DNA from: Oscillospiraceae bacterium
Lineage (GTDB): Bacteria; Bacillota; Clostridia; Oscillospirales; Acutalibacteraceae
Assembly (NCBI GenBank): GCA_015065645.1
Contig: SVPW01000013.1
Coordinates: 1 to 50,606 of the forward strand
Direction: 5' to 3'
Length of the DNA stretch: 50,606 nucleotides
In this document: piece after piece, positions 37,760 through 45,126 of the stretch
Position numbering within the stretch: position 1 is the first letter of the stretch
Layout: every line of letters begins with the position of its first letter
Program-made: the position numbers and the translations under genes
Notes under the pieces: model-generated
Database searches by the model: none
The model's input: only the letters and a program-made list of their open reading frames with translations
Told to the model about the DNA's origin: nothing

Positions 37760-38437
37760 ATGAAATTGAAAAAACATTCAAAAAATATTGTTGATGTTGA
37801 CAGTTGGTATAATGAGTGTCCTCCTAAAAAGGGCGAAAAACAGTGGGCGGATGGTCGTTCCGCAAAAGAATTGGCAAAATATATTACCAAAAGCCTTCCC
37901 AATGTTCCTGCAGAAATTGAGAAAGCGATAAATACAATTGTCCCCGCGGATGCTGAATTTGATTGGGATGCAGAGTATGTTACCAGTCTTCCCGGTTATG
38001 GCGAAGGCAGAAATCACGATGCTATACTCTTCAATGATGATATTGTAATTACAATAGAGGCAAAAGCTGATGAAACACTTGGTGATTTTATTGGTGAAGA
38101 AATAAAAAATGCTTCTGTGAACAAGCTATATCGTATTAGCAACTTGCTTGAATATATTTTTAAAGGTGGTTTTAAAAACTACCAAAACTTAAGGTATCAA
38201 TTGTTAACTGCATCGGTAGGAACGTTGTTAGAAGCTCAAAAAAATGATTGTGATACGGCCGTTTTGATAGTTTTGGTATTCAAAAGCAATGGTAAAGTTA
38301 CGGAAGAGAAGGTTGCTTCCAATCACAGAGATGTTGAAGCATTTTTGAATGCTACAGGGGCATACGAAGAAAATGGTTTATATATTGTTCCGAATAACAC
38401 AGATATAAAACTTTATTTCAAGGAGATTGTATTATAA
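37760..38437 (+). CDS. DUF6946-like protein, possible PD-(D/E)XK nuclease fold
   Basis: A 225-residue soluble protein. The N-terminal half contains VDSWYNECPPKKGEKQW and GRSAKELAKYI; the middle has RNHDAILFNDDIVITIEAKA, where Asp followed by Glu-x-Lys (EAK) fits a PD-(D/E)XK nuclease core. The overall pattern (Trp-rich start, Asp and EAK/EGK pair) recalls DUF6946 proteins, from memory. It stands alone after the terminator, with TATAAT at 37713 as a possible -10 element. Start at ATG 37760 is preferred; a GTG six bases upstream is possible. No methylase or restriction partner is adjacent, so a defence role is unproven. Confidence 0.5.
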   Translation: MKLKKHSKNIVDVDSWYNECPPKKGEKQWADGRSAKELAKYITKSLPNVPAEIEKAINTIVPADAEFDWDAEYVTSLPGYGEGRNHDAILFNDDIVITIEAKADETLGDFIGEEIKNASVNKLYRISNLLEYIFKGGFKNYQNLRYQLLTASVGTLLEAQKNDCDTAVLIVLVFKSNGKVTEEKVASNHRDVEAFLNATGAYEENGLYIVPNNTDIKLYFKEIVL

Positions 38438-38495
38438 TTTTCAGCCTTTGCATACCGAATTTTAAATATTACAAGAAGAATTTTTGTTTCGTTAT

Positions 38496-39689
38496 TTAAT
38501 CAAAATAACCCTTATAGGTAATTGTATAATCTTTTTCGGGGAAAAGATGTACGTACAGGTCAACGAAATAATCATCGGTCATGCTCGCTATGTAGTCAAC
38601 CACAATTTGATTGGGCTCCGTTTGCTCATACGGTATATCACGACTGTAATGTGCCGCATTCACAAATTCTATATGATGGGTGAAAATAGGGGAAGTGCGG
38701 TTATTTGCCTTTAAATCTGAAAGCAGTTTTTCATATAAATCCTTCATCATCGGCTTTACGGTAGTTTCAAGCTCGGTTTTAACCGAATCGTTTTTGTAAA
38801 TAAGGGAATAATTATCCTGTTTTGATTTTGAAAGAGCCGCAAAATGTGCATCATCCATTTTAATGTAAGGCTTATCGTAGCTGTTTTCAATTATATTTAC
38901 AATAAGATTATTTATTATTTCGGCATTATGCTTTCCAATGGTGCTTTCTTCAAAGCTGTTAATTTCAATTCTTGCCCTTTCGGCGTCCTGCCTGTCTTTT
39001 CCAAGATATGCAATAATATCTGAAATCCGTACCACACAGCCTTCTAATGTGCTTGGAATAAGCTTTTTAACATTTGCTTTGTCAATATAACACCCCTCCA
39101 TCAAGCGGTCAAATTCCTCAAAGCTTTTAAGCTCACACGGGCAATACTGTGAAAGCTCTAATTCACCGTCATGTGCGGCAATTCCGCTAAGAGTTTGAAG
39201 TGAAATATTATAAGGGAAAATACCGTCAAGCACCCGTATTGAATGGATATTGTGACTGAAATGCCTTTGTGTATGTGAAAACAAAAGCTCATCAAGAAAG
39301 CTTTCGCCTGCATGACCGAATGGTGTGTGACCTATATCATGCCCCAAAGCTATTGCTTCAATTAAATCAAGATTAAGCCCCAAAGCTTTACCAATGGTGC
39401 GTGCAATTCTTGAAACTAACTGAACATGAAGTCCACGGCGGGTTATATCGTCATTTTTATAAAACGAAAAAACCTGAGTTTTATCGGCATAACGGTTGTA
39501 GTAAGGGCAGTGCATTATTTTGTCTACATCCCTAATAAAAGCGGTTCGCCAAACGGTAGCCTTATCGTGTAAGTGGTTTCTTCGTATAACATCTTCGTCC
39601 GGAAAAGCAAATTTTGAACCACTGGGGCAATTTTGTGCACGGCTTATTTTTTCGCTTATTTCATTACTTAATTGTTCATATTTAAGCAT
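38496..39689 (-). CDS. dGTP triphosphohydrolase-like HD-domain protein
   Basis: A 397-residue protein of the deoxynucleotide triphosphohydrolase family: TAFIRDVDKIMHCPYYNR, LHVQLVSRIARTIGKAL and the HD motif ALGHDIGHTPFGHAGE, then SGIAAHDGE and VVRISDIIAYLGKD, typical of Dgt-type enzymes that split dNTPs into nucleoside and triphosphate. The start at 39689 is chosen because GGAGTG precedes it; 25 in-frame codons upstream run into the divergent promoter of sigK. A TGC-TATAAT extended -10 (39713-39708 on the minus strand) lies just upstream. Confidence 0.85.
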   Translation of the reverse strand: MLKYEQLSNEISEKISRAQNCPSGSKFAFPDEDVIRRNHLHDKATVWRTAFIRDVDKIMHCPYYNRYADKTQVFSFYKNDDITRRGLHVQLVSRIARTIGKALGLNLDLIEAIALGHDIGHTPFGHAGESFLDELLFSHTQRHFSHNIHSIRVLDGIFPYNISLQTLSGIAAHDGELELSQYCPCELKSFEEFDRLMEGCYIDKANVKKLIPSTLEGCVVRISDIIAYLGKDRQDAERARIEINSFEESTIGKHNAEIINNLIVNIIENSYDKPYIKMDDAHFAALSKSKQDNYSLIYKNDSVKTELETTVKPMMKDLYEKLLSDLKANNRTSPIFTHHIEFVNAAHYSRDIPYEQTEPNQIVVDYIASMTDDYFVDLYVHLFPEKDYTITYKGYFD

Positions 39690-39757
39690 ATCATCACTCC
39701 GTTTTTTATTATAGCATATACTCATAAAAAATGGTAGATTATTTTGTTGACAAGCAA

Positions 39758-39785
39758 CTGACATGCCTTTTAAAGCATATATAAT
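39758..39785 (+). promoter_or_regulatory. Candidate promoter upstream of sigK
   Basis: CTGACA (39758-39763), 16 bp, TATAAT (39780-39785), 26 bases before the sigK ATG. It looks sigma-A-like. In well-studied spore formers sigK is sporulation-controlled, so the match may be misleading or overlaid by another site. Confidence 0.4.
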
Positions 39786-39811
39786 ACAAAAAAAGAAATG
39801 AGTGATTGTAT

Positions 39812-40495
39812 ATGTTTTTTAATATGATATTAGAGCTTATAAGCAGTATTTATTATTTTGCACTTCATGTAACCGGGGCAGGGTCATTTCCGCCACCGCT
39901 TTCAGCCGCTAAAGAAAAGGAACTTCTTATTGAATGTAGAAACGGAAGTATTGAAGCCAGAAACAAGCTTGTTGAGCATAATTTAAGACTTGTGGCGCAT
40001 ATTGTAAAAAAATATTATGCAGGCGGCTGTGAGCAGGATGACCTTATATCTATCGGAACAATAGGTCTTATTAAGGCGGTTTCAACCTTTAATTCTGAAA
40101 AGGGCAGCCGTCTTGCAACTTATGCCGCAAGATGTATTGAAAATGAAATATTAATGTATTTCAGAAATTTAAGGAAAACTTCACAGGATGTTTTTATTGG
40201 TGATCCAATAGATACCGACCGTGACGGAAACACATTAACTTTAAGTGATGTGATTGCTGATGAAAGGGATATTTCAGAAGAAATTGATACAAAAATTCGC
40301 TTGGAAAAGCTCAAGTCAATATTTAATGACACGCTTGAAAGCCGTGAAATTCAGATAATAGAAATGCGTTACGGGCTCTGCGGAAAAAAGGAACTTACAC
40401 AGCGTGAAATTGCTAAAAAGCTTAAAATTTCAAGAAGCTATGTCTCACGCATTGAAAAGGCGGCTTTGGAAAAATTACGAAGCAAAATGGGGTAA
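39812..40495 (+). CDS. sigK: Sporulation sigma factor SigK (pro-sigma-K)
   Basis: A 227-residue sigma factor very like pro-sigma-K. The hydrophobic N-terminal pro-segment (MILELISSIYYFALHV) precedes FPPPLSAAKEKELL, where the membrane protease SpoIVFB would cleave in the mother cell. Region 2 reads HNLRLVAHIVKKYY, DDLISIGTIGLIKA and TYAARCIENEILMYF; region 4.2 is LTQREIAKKLKISRSYVSRI. The gene is uninterrupted, so no skin-type prophage splits it in this strain. ATG at 39812 follows GAGTG weakly; a TTG two codons earlier is possible. Divergent from the dGTPase-like gene. It implies a spore-forming lineage. Confidence 0.9.
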   Translation: MFFNMILELISSIYYFALHVTGAGSFPPPLSAAKEKELLIECRNGSIEARNKLVEHNLRLVAHIVKKYYAGGCEQDDLISIGTIGLIKAVSTFNSEKGSRLATYAARCIENEILMYFRNLRKTSQDVFIGDPIDTDRDGNTLTLSDVIADERDISEEIDTKIRLEKLKSIFNDTLESREIQIIEMRYGLCGKKELTQREIAKKLKISRSYVSRIEKAALEKLRSKMG

Positions 40496-40518
40496 TATGT
40501 AATTGATTTAAAAAACTA

Positions 40519-41060
40519 TTATTTTTCATCCGAATTATTTGCTTGGGTATCAACCGCAGGAGCTAATCCTGCAACATCAGAAACAGGTAGTGCAAAAACA
40601 ATGCTCTGCGCTTTTTGCTGCATACCCATTTGCTGATAAATTGCATGAAGCACTTCATCACGAATTTTCTTTTCAACCACAAGCATTAATATCTCTTTTT
40701 CTGCATGAATGGTTATTCCAAAAAAAGCAGCTTCCTTTTCTCTTGCAACACCGCCTGAATCAAAAGACATTGGTAACAGGTCAAGATTTTCGTTGACTGA
40801 TAATAACAATGCCAAAGAAAAAAGCAGCATATAAAAAAACATCAAAAAGTTAGAAAGCCGCCGCTTAAATACAATACGCAAAATTGCGATAACTAAAAAG
40901 GAACCTACACCAAAGCCAGCAATACAGCACCAACGGTAAAGCTTATTATTTCTCCATGATTAAAGGAAAAGTTGGGAGGCAGAGCAATCAGATAAACAAT
41001 GAGTGTAATAGGCAGTGCTGAAATCAATGCCTCTCGAATCTTAGTCCATAACTCTTTCAA
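40519..41060 (-). pseudogene. Collapsed DUF1538 / P-II regulator remnant
   Basis: On the minus strand a TTG start at 41060 behind AGGTGA encodes KELWTKIREALISALPITLI, the N-terminus typical of DUF1538 membrane proteins, but stops at TAG 40907-40905. In another frame the sequence continues as a later DUF1538 part (AGFGVGSFLVIAILRIVFKR ... LLPMSFDSGGVA), skipping the middle. It then jumps directly into a P-II-like C-terminus (EAAFFGITIHAEKEILMLVV, RDEVLHAIYQQMG, SIVFALPVSDVAGL) and ends at 40519. In intact genomes DUF1538 genes precede a P-II gene. At least two deletions and one frameshift are needed, so this is a decayed operon; a new small fusion of 120 residues (40519-40881) could still be made. 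Confidence 0.75.
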
Positions 41061-41211
41061 TTAATTTCACCTGCCAAATTTTAGAAAATATATAAATAAT
41101 AATTATTGAATATAATATATTAAGTATATCATAAAAAAGTATACCGCAAGAAAAAATATATATTTTTTCACACAAGCTATAATGTTTATATGAAACAGAG
41201 TAAAAAAATGC

Positions 41212-41240
41212 TTTACTTTTTAAAAGCTTTGTGCTATAAT
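41212..41240 (+). promoter_or_regulatory. Putative promoter of rpsO-pnp
   Basis: TTTACT (41212-41217), 17 bp, TATAAT (41235-41240), giving a leader of about 100 bases before rpsO. Confidence 0.7.
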
Positions 41241-41246
41241 TGGTAA

Positions 41247-41340
41247 GCTACCGTGTTCTGCGCTTTGGGCGGCTGCCGCTTTGCGGATCACTCAAGGCCT
41301 TTGGCTCGGTTCACGGCGGACAAAAAAATTTTAAGGAGTG
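41247..41340 (+). ncRNA. Structured 5' leader of rpsO (possible S15 autoregulatory element)
   Basis: The leader is GC-rich compared with its surroundings. CCGTG (41251-41255) can pair with CACGG (41312-41316), enclosing GGCGGC-TGCCGC (about 41269-41280) and GCC-TTT-GGC (about 41298-41305) hairpins, which makes a three-way junction. Ribosomal protein S15 represses its own mRNA in many bacteria through unrelated leader folds, so such a role is likely here, but the exact fold is not proven. Confidence 0.5.
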
Positions 41341-41348
41341 AAATGAAA

Positions 41349-41612
41349 ATGACAGCTGAGAAGAAGCAACAGATCATTGCTAAGTACGCTACTCATGAGG
41401 GTGACACCGGTTCTCCTGAAGTTCAGATAGCATTGCTCAACACTCGTATTAACGAGCTTAACGATCACCTTCGTGTTCATCCGAAGGATAACCATTCTCA
41501 CCGTGGTCTGCTCAAGATGGTAGGTCACCGTAGAAACTTGCTTGCTTACCTTCAGAAGACTGATATTGAGCGTTATCGTTCAATCATCAAGAGACTTGGT
41601 ATCCGTAAGTAA
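41349..41612 (+). CDS. rpsO: 30S ribosomal protein S15
   Basis: An 87-residue protein with the whole S15 signature: [50 protein letters not shown] and IIKRLGIRK. It binds 16S rRNA and starts assembly of the platform. AAGGAG is 10 bases before the ATG at 41349; the ATG at 41343 (two more residues) sits only four bases behind it and is less likely. Followed by pnp, the classical order. Confidence 0.95.
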   Translation: MTAEKKQQIIAKYATHEGDTGSPEVQIALLNTRINELNDHLRVHPKDNHSHRGLLKMVGHRRNLLAYLQKTDIERYRSIIKRLGIRK

Positions 41613-41621
41613 AACTTTAAG

Positions 41622-41660
41622 GCAGATCGGTTGCAAAAGCATCCGGTCTGCTTTGTTGTT
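41622..41660 (+). terminator. Hairpin between rpsO and pnp (partial terminator or processing site)
   Basis: GCAGATCGG (41622-41630) pairs with CCGGTCTGC (41643-41651), one G-U pair, followed by TTTGTTGTT. The weak T-run suggests partial read-through into pnp; a similar spot in other bacteria is cut by RNases. Confidence 0.5.
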
Positions 41661-41784
41661 GAAATTGATGTGGCTTACGAGCTTTAGCGGTAAATCGAGT
41701 GCCGTAAAAAATGCGGTATTGGATTTATTGCTAACCGTAAGTCAGTCAGAAAAAATGAAAGAAAATGAAAAAAGGAGTATTTGT

Positions 41785-43980
41785 ATGTTTGAAAACTACA
41801 AGGTTTATGAAACCACTATCGCCGGTCGTCCGTTTAAATTAGAAACCGGCAAAATGGCACAGCTTGCAAACGCAGCATTTTTGGCAAGCTATGGCGAAAC
41901 CACCGTTCTTTGTACCGTAACAGCATCCGATAAGGCTCGTGAGGGTGTGGATTTCTTCCCGTTATCGGTTGATTATGAAGAAAAGCTTTATTCTGTTGGC
42001 CGTTTCCCGGGCTCTTTCCAGCGCCGTGAGGGTAGGGCAAGTGAAAAGGCTATTCTTGCAGGTCGTTGTATTGACCGCCCAATTCGTCCTCTTTTCCCTA
42101 AGGATATGCGTAATGACTGTTCAGTAGTTGCTACTGTTATGTCGGTTGATCCCGACTGCTCACCTGAGGTTACAGCCGCTATCGGTATTTCTGCCGCTAT
42201 TGCTGTATCTGATATTCCGTGGGATGGTCCTATTTCCAGCACAAATGTTGGTCTTGTTGATGGTGAAATCGTTATCAACCCCACACTTGAACAGCGTGCT
42301 AAAACCGAACTTACCCTTACAGTTTCTTCTACTGCCGATTTGGTTGCTATGATCGAAGCAGGCGGTAATGAAATTGAGGATGACCTTATGTTTGAATGTA
42401 TTATGGCAGGTCATGAGGTTAATAAGGAAGTTGTTAAGTTTATTAACGGCATCGTTGCCGAAATAGGTAAAGAAAAGTTTACCTTTGAATCAAGCGATCC
42501 CGATCCTGCTATTTTGGAAGAAATTGAAAATTTCTGCATTGAAGATGTAAAGAAGGCTCTTGATACAGACGATAAGAACGTTCGTGATGCTGCTCTTCTT
42601 CCTGTTTATGATGCTGTTCATGCAAAATTTGATGAGCGTTTTGAGGGTAACGAGGGTAAGATAGACGAAATTATGTATCTTATCCAGAAGCACGTTGTTC
42701 GTGCTTGGTTAAAGGACGAGCATAAGCGTGTTGACGGTCGTGGTATTGATGATATCCGTCCGCTTGCGGCTGAGGTTGATCTTCTCCCCAGAACCCACGG
42801 TTCAGGTATGTTTACCCGTGGTCAGACACAGGTTCTTTCTGTTGCAACACTTGCTCCAGTAAGTGAAGCTCAGAAGCTTGACGGTCTTGATGAGGATACC
42901 GTTAAGCGTTATATCCACCACTATAACTTCCCGTCTTATTCTGTTGGTGAGACTAAGCCCTCCCGTGGTCCCGGTCGTCGTGAGATAGGTCACGGTGCTT
43001 TGGCTGAGCGTGCTTTGGCTCCCGTTATTCCGGATGTTGAGGATTTCCCCTATGCAATCCGTGTAGTTTCTGAAGTTCTTTCTTCCAATGGTTCTACCTC
43101 TCAGGGCTCCATCTGCGGTTCCACATTGGCTTTGATGGCTGCCGGTGTTCCGATTAAGGCTCCCGTTGCAGGTATTTCCTGCGGTCTTATCACAGGTGAT
43201 GACGGCGTTTATGGCGACTTTATGACTATGGTAGACATTCAGGGTCTTGAGGACTTCTATGGCGATATGGACTTTAAGGTTGCAGGTACTCATAAGGGTA
43301 TTACCGCAATCCAGATGGACTTAAAGGTTCATGGTCTTACTCCCGAAATTATTAAGGAAGCCTTTGCTAAAACACGCAAGGCTCGTGAATACATCCTTGA
43401 TGAGGTTATGCTCAAGGCTATTGCTGAGCCACGCACTGAGCTTTCCAAGTACGCTCCCAAGATGCTCACAACCGTTATCAGCCCCGATAAGATTGGTGAT
43501 GTTATCGGTAAGCAGGGTAAGGTTATACAGTCTATTCAGGAGCAGTGTGCTTGTGAAATTACCATTGAAGAAGATGGCCATGTATTCGTTTCAGGTCTTG
43601 ATATTGAAAAGGCTAAGCAGGCAGTTTCTATTATTGACCTTATTGCAAATGATCCTGAAATCGGTGCTATCTATTCAGGTAAGGTTACCCGTCTTATGAC
43701 ATTCGGTGCTTTTGTTGAGATAGCTCCCGGTAAGGAAGGTCTTGTGCACATTTCCAAGCTTGATGTTAAGCGTGTTGAAAAGGTAGAGGATGTTGTAACT
43801 GTTGGTGATCAGGTACTTGTAAAGGTTACCGAGATTGACGATCAGGGCAGAATCAACCTTTCAAGAAGAGATGCTTTGGTTGAGGTTAACGGTGCTGTTG
43901 TTGAGGACGATGCCGATGAAGAGCCTCGTCAGCGCAAAAACGGTGGTAGAGACCGCCGTGGCTTTAAAAAGCACGATTAA
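41785..43980 (+). CDS. pnp: Polyribonucleotide nucleotidyltransferase (PNPase)
   Basis: A 731-residue PNPase. Two RNase PH-like domains (first: GETTVLCTVTAS, FPGSFQRREGRASE, DRPIRPLFP; second: RTHGSGMFTRGQTQVL, TSQGSICGSTLALM and the catalytic-site segment DMDFKVAGT with QMDLKV) followed by KH (about 560-620: IGDVIGKQGKVIQSI) and S1 (about 627-700: GKVTRLMTFGAFVEI, EGLVHISKLD), then a basic tail (RKNGGRDRRGFKKHD). It degrades RNA 3' to 5' with phosphate. The start at 41785 follows AAAGGAG; 81 in-frame codons upstream belong to the rpsO region. Confidence 0.96.
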   Translation: MFENYKVYETTIAGRPFKLETGKMAQLANAAFLASYGETTVLCTVTASDKAREGVDFFPLSVDYEEKLYSVGRFPGSFQRREGRASEKAILAGRCIDRPIRPLFPKDMRNDCSVVATVMSVDPDCSPEVTAAIGISAAIAVSDIPWDGPISSTNVGLVDGEIVINPTLEQRAKTELTLTVSSTADLVAMIEAGGNEIEDDLMFECIMAGHEVNKEVVKFINGIVAEIGKEKFTFESSDPDPAILEEIENFCIEDVKKALDTDDKNVRDAALLPVYDAVHAKFDERFEGNEGKIDEIMYLIQKHVVRAWLKDEHKRVDGRGIDDIRPLAAEVDLLPRTHGSGMFTRGQTQVLSVATLAPVSEAQKLDGLDEDTVKRYIHHYNFPSYSVGETKPSRGPGRREIGHGALAERALAPVIPDVEDFPYAIRVVSEVLSSNGSTSQGSICGSTLALMAAGVPIKAPVAGISCGLITGDDGVYGDFMTMVDIQGLEDFYGDMDFKVAGTHKGITAIQMDLKVHGLTPEIIKEAFAKTRKAREYILDEVMLKAIAEPRTELSKYAPKMLTTVISPDKIGDVIGKQGKVIQSIQEQCACEITIEEDGHVFVSGLDIEKAKQAVSIIDLIANDPEIGAIYSGKVTRLMTFGAFVEIAPGKEGLVHISKLDVKRVEKVEDVVTVGDQVLVKVTEIDDQGRINLSRRDALVEVNGAVVEDDADEEPRQRKNGGRDRRGFKKHD

Positions 43981-43999
43981 TTCATAAAAGAATATAAAA

Positions 44000-44036
44000 G
44001 AACAGGGTGGTAATTACCGCCCTGTTCTTGTTTTTT
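44000..44036 (+). terminator. Terminator after pnp
   Basis: GAACAGGGTGGTAA (44000-44013) pairs with 44014-44027 (one G-U), followed by TTGTTTTTT. It reaches into the stop codon of the convergent XRE gene, so it may also end transcription from that side. Confidence 0.85.
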
Positions 44037-44247
44037 ATCGTTTCGGTGGTTTAGGGTCATTTGTAAGACCTAAAATATAATCTGCTGATACATTATAAAA
44101 TTTTGCCAATAGTATAAGCTTTTCGCCACTTATATCCGATTTTCCGGTTTCGATTTTGCTGTATTGTTGCTGTGTGGTTTTAATTATTTTTGCAATTTTT
44201 TCTTGGCTCAAATCTTTATCTTCACGCAAATCTCGTATTCTGTACAT
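44035..44247 (-). CDS. Small XRE-family helix-turn-helix repressor
   Basis: A 70-residue protein that is nearly all one HTH domain: IRDLREDKDLSQEKIAKIIK, TTQQQYSKIETGKSDIS, EKLILLAKFYNVSADYILGL. Such stand-alone Cro/C1-like proteins bind palindromic operators as dimers. It diverges from a promoter with a perfect palindrome at 44319-44341, its probable target. ATG is preceded by AAAGGAG (minus strand). Confidence 0.88.
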   Translation of the reverse strand: MYRIRDLREDKDLSQEKIAKIIKTTQQQYSKIETGKSDISGEKLILLAKFYNVSADYILGLTNDPKPPKR

Positions 44248-44302
44248 CTCGGTACTCCTTTAATTGTATTAGCTATATTTTAATTCACATCAAAAAGTTG
44301 TA

Positions 44303-44341
44303 TTGACAATTACATAAATTAGGTGTAAAATATACACCTAA
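44303..44341 (+). promoter_or_regulatory. Strong promoter overlapped by a palindromic operator
   Basis: TTGACA (44303-44308), exactly 17 bp, TAAAAT (44326-44331). The -10 box sits inside a perfect 9-bp inverted repeat TTAGGTGTA (44319-44327) / TACACCTAA (44333-44341) with a 5-base centre. This is the classic layout of a repressed promoter; the divergent XRE protein is the obvious candidate repressor. Confidence 0.75.
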
Positions 44342-44362
44342 AAATTGTAAGGAAGTAAAAAT

Positions 44363-44671
44363 ATGAAAAATCTTTCAGAAACAGATGCATGGAAAAATTT
44401 AGTGAGCAATATCATTTTTTTTGCGTAAAAAATACGGGATTAAGAAGAATGAAATGGCTGAAATTTTGGGCATTGGAACGTTAGATAAAATACAAGACGG
44501 AGAGCTACCACTAAGATTAAGCTTAAAATTGTATTTAATATACATAGGTATTTTGGTATTGAACCAAAAAATATAATGGACGAACAATTTACACAAAACA
44601 ATAACCTCTCTTGTGAAAGGGATGTGGGTTTGCGAAGCAAACTCGGAGGGATTCATAATACTGAAAAATGA
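44363..44671 (+). pseudogene. Frameshifted HTH protein gene
   Basis: ATG at 44363 (behind AAGGAAG) opens MKNLSETDAWKNLVSNIIFF and hits TAA at 44426 just after a run of eight T (44415-44422). Dropping one T would continue FLRKKYGIKKNEMAEILGIG ... DGELPLRLSLK, a recognisable XRE-type HTH. A second shift near 44521-44536 restores the first frame (FNIHRYFGIEPKNIMDEQFT) to TGA 44669-44671. The C-terminal part lies in a palindromic repeat. It is read from the operator-controlled promoter just upstream. It could be a decayed gene, or the T8 run could allow some slippage product. Confidence 0.65.
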
Positions 44672-44760
44672 TATAAACCTATATGGAAATTAAATAAAAT
44701 TTGGTTCTTTGAATCCCCTCGCCACGCAGATGCGTGGCCCTCTCCCCTTTAACAAGGGGC
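44605..44760. repeat. Inverted pair of small palindromic repeats
   Basis: Copy A (44605-44654, minus orientation) and copy B (44711-44760, plus) share GAATCCC at one end, a central hairpin (GTTTGC-gaa-GCAAAC in A at 44628-44642; GCCACGC-agat-GCGTGGC in B at 44721-44738), then CCC and CTTTnACAAGG. The two face each other and could form a large cruciform. Similar short elements scattered between genes are common in gut Clostridia. Copy A supplies the C-terminal codons of the frameshifted HTH gene. Confidence 0.6.
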
Positions 44761-44807
44761 GTTATTCACAGTATAATTAATTTTCGTAACATATTAAAAT
44801 TTCCCAC

Positions 44808-44836
44808 TTGACAAAATGGGTTTTAAATTGTATCAT
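44808..44836 (+). promoter_or_regulatory. Promoter of the thrS T-box transcript
   Basis: TTGACA (44808-44813), 17 bp, TATCAT (44831-44836), so RNA should begin near 44843. Confidence 0.75.
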
Positions 44837-44850
44837 TAAATGGATAAAGG

Positions 44851-45096
44851 CAGTAATAAAGGATAGTAGTTTTTAAATACCTTTTCAGAGAGTGCGTGCC
44901 GCAGGCTGTAAGCCGCATAAGGGATTTTGAAAATGAACACCACCTTTTAGCCACCGTGGGTAAAAAACACGGTCGTAAACCTGCGTTAAAGGTGTCGAGT
45001 GCCGTTTGTTTTTTTAAAAAACGGAAATCGGGTGGAACCGCGGAGTTTTTTTAACAGCTTCGTCCCGCATTTATTGCAGGACGGGGCTTTTTTATT
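44851..45096 (+). ncRNA. T-box leader controlling thrS
   Basis: A typical T-box riboswitch. Stem I carries the AGAGAGT region near 44888 and a specifier-loop segment GAACACCACC (44935-44944) in which ACC, a threonine codon, is at 44939-44941. The conserved T-box bulge region CGGGTGGAACCGCGG is at 45029-45043. The terminator hairpin pairs 45056-45069 with 45075-45088 and is followed by TTTTTT. Uncharged tRNA-Thr would bind codon and T-box and let transcription continue into thrS. The specifier assignment agrees with the gene downstream. Confidence 0.92.
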
Positions 45097-45126
45097 TTCC
45101 GTTCTGAAAAATGAGGAGGAAAGATT

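Noticed and set aside
38484-38714. 76-codon plus-strand frame near the dGTPase-like gene
   Set aside because: It is opposite the conserved C-terminus of that gene and has no ribosome site.
41542-41784. Upstream extension of pnp into rpsO
   Set aside because: The PNPase N-terminus MFENYKVYETTIAGRPF begins at 41785 behind AAAGGAG; upstream codons are an alternative frame of rpsO and its intergenic region.
42802-43293. 163-codon minus-strand frame
   Set aside because: Antisense to the PNPase catalytic domain; no independent support.
44399-44656. 85-codon minus-strand frame over the HTH pseudogene
   Set aside because: The plus strand shows a recognisable HTH across two frames and a promoter; the minus frame has no motif.
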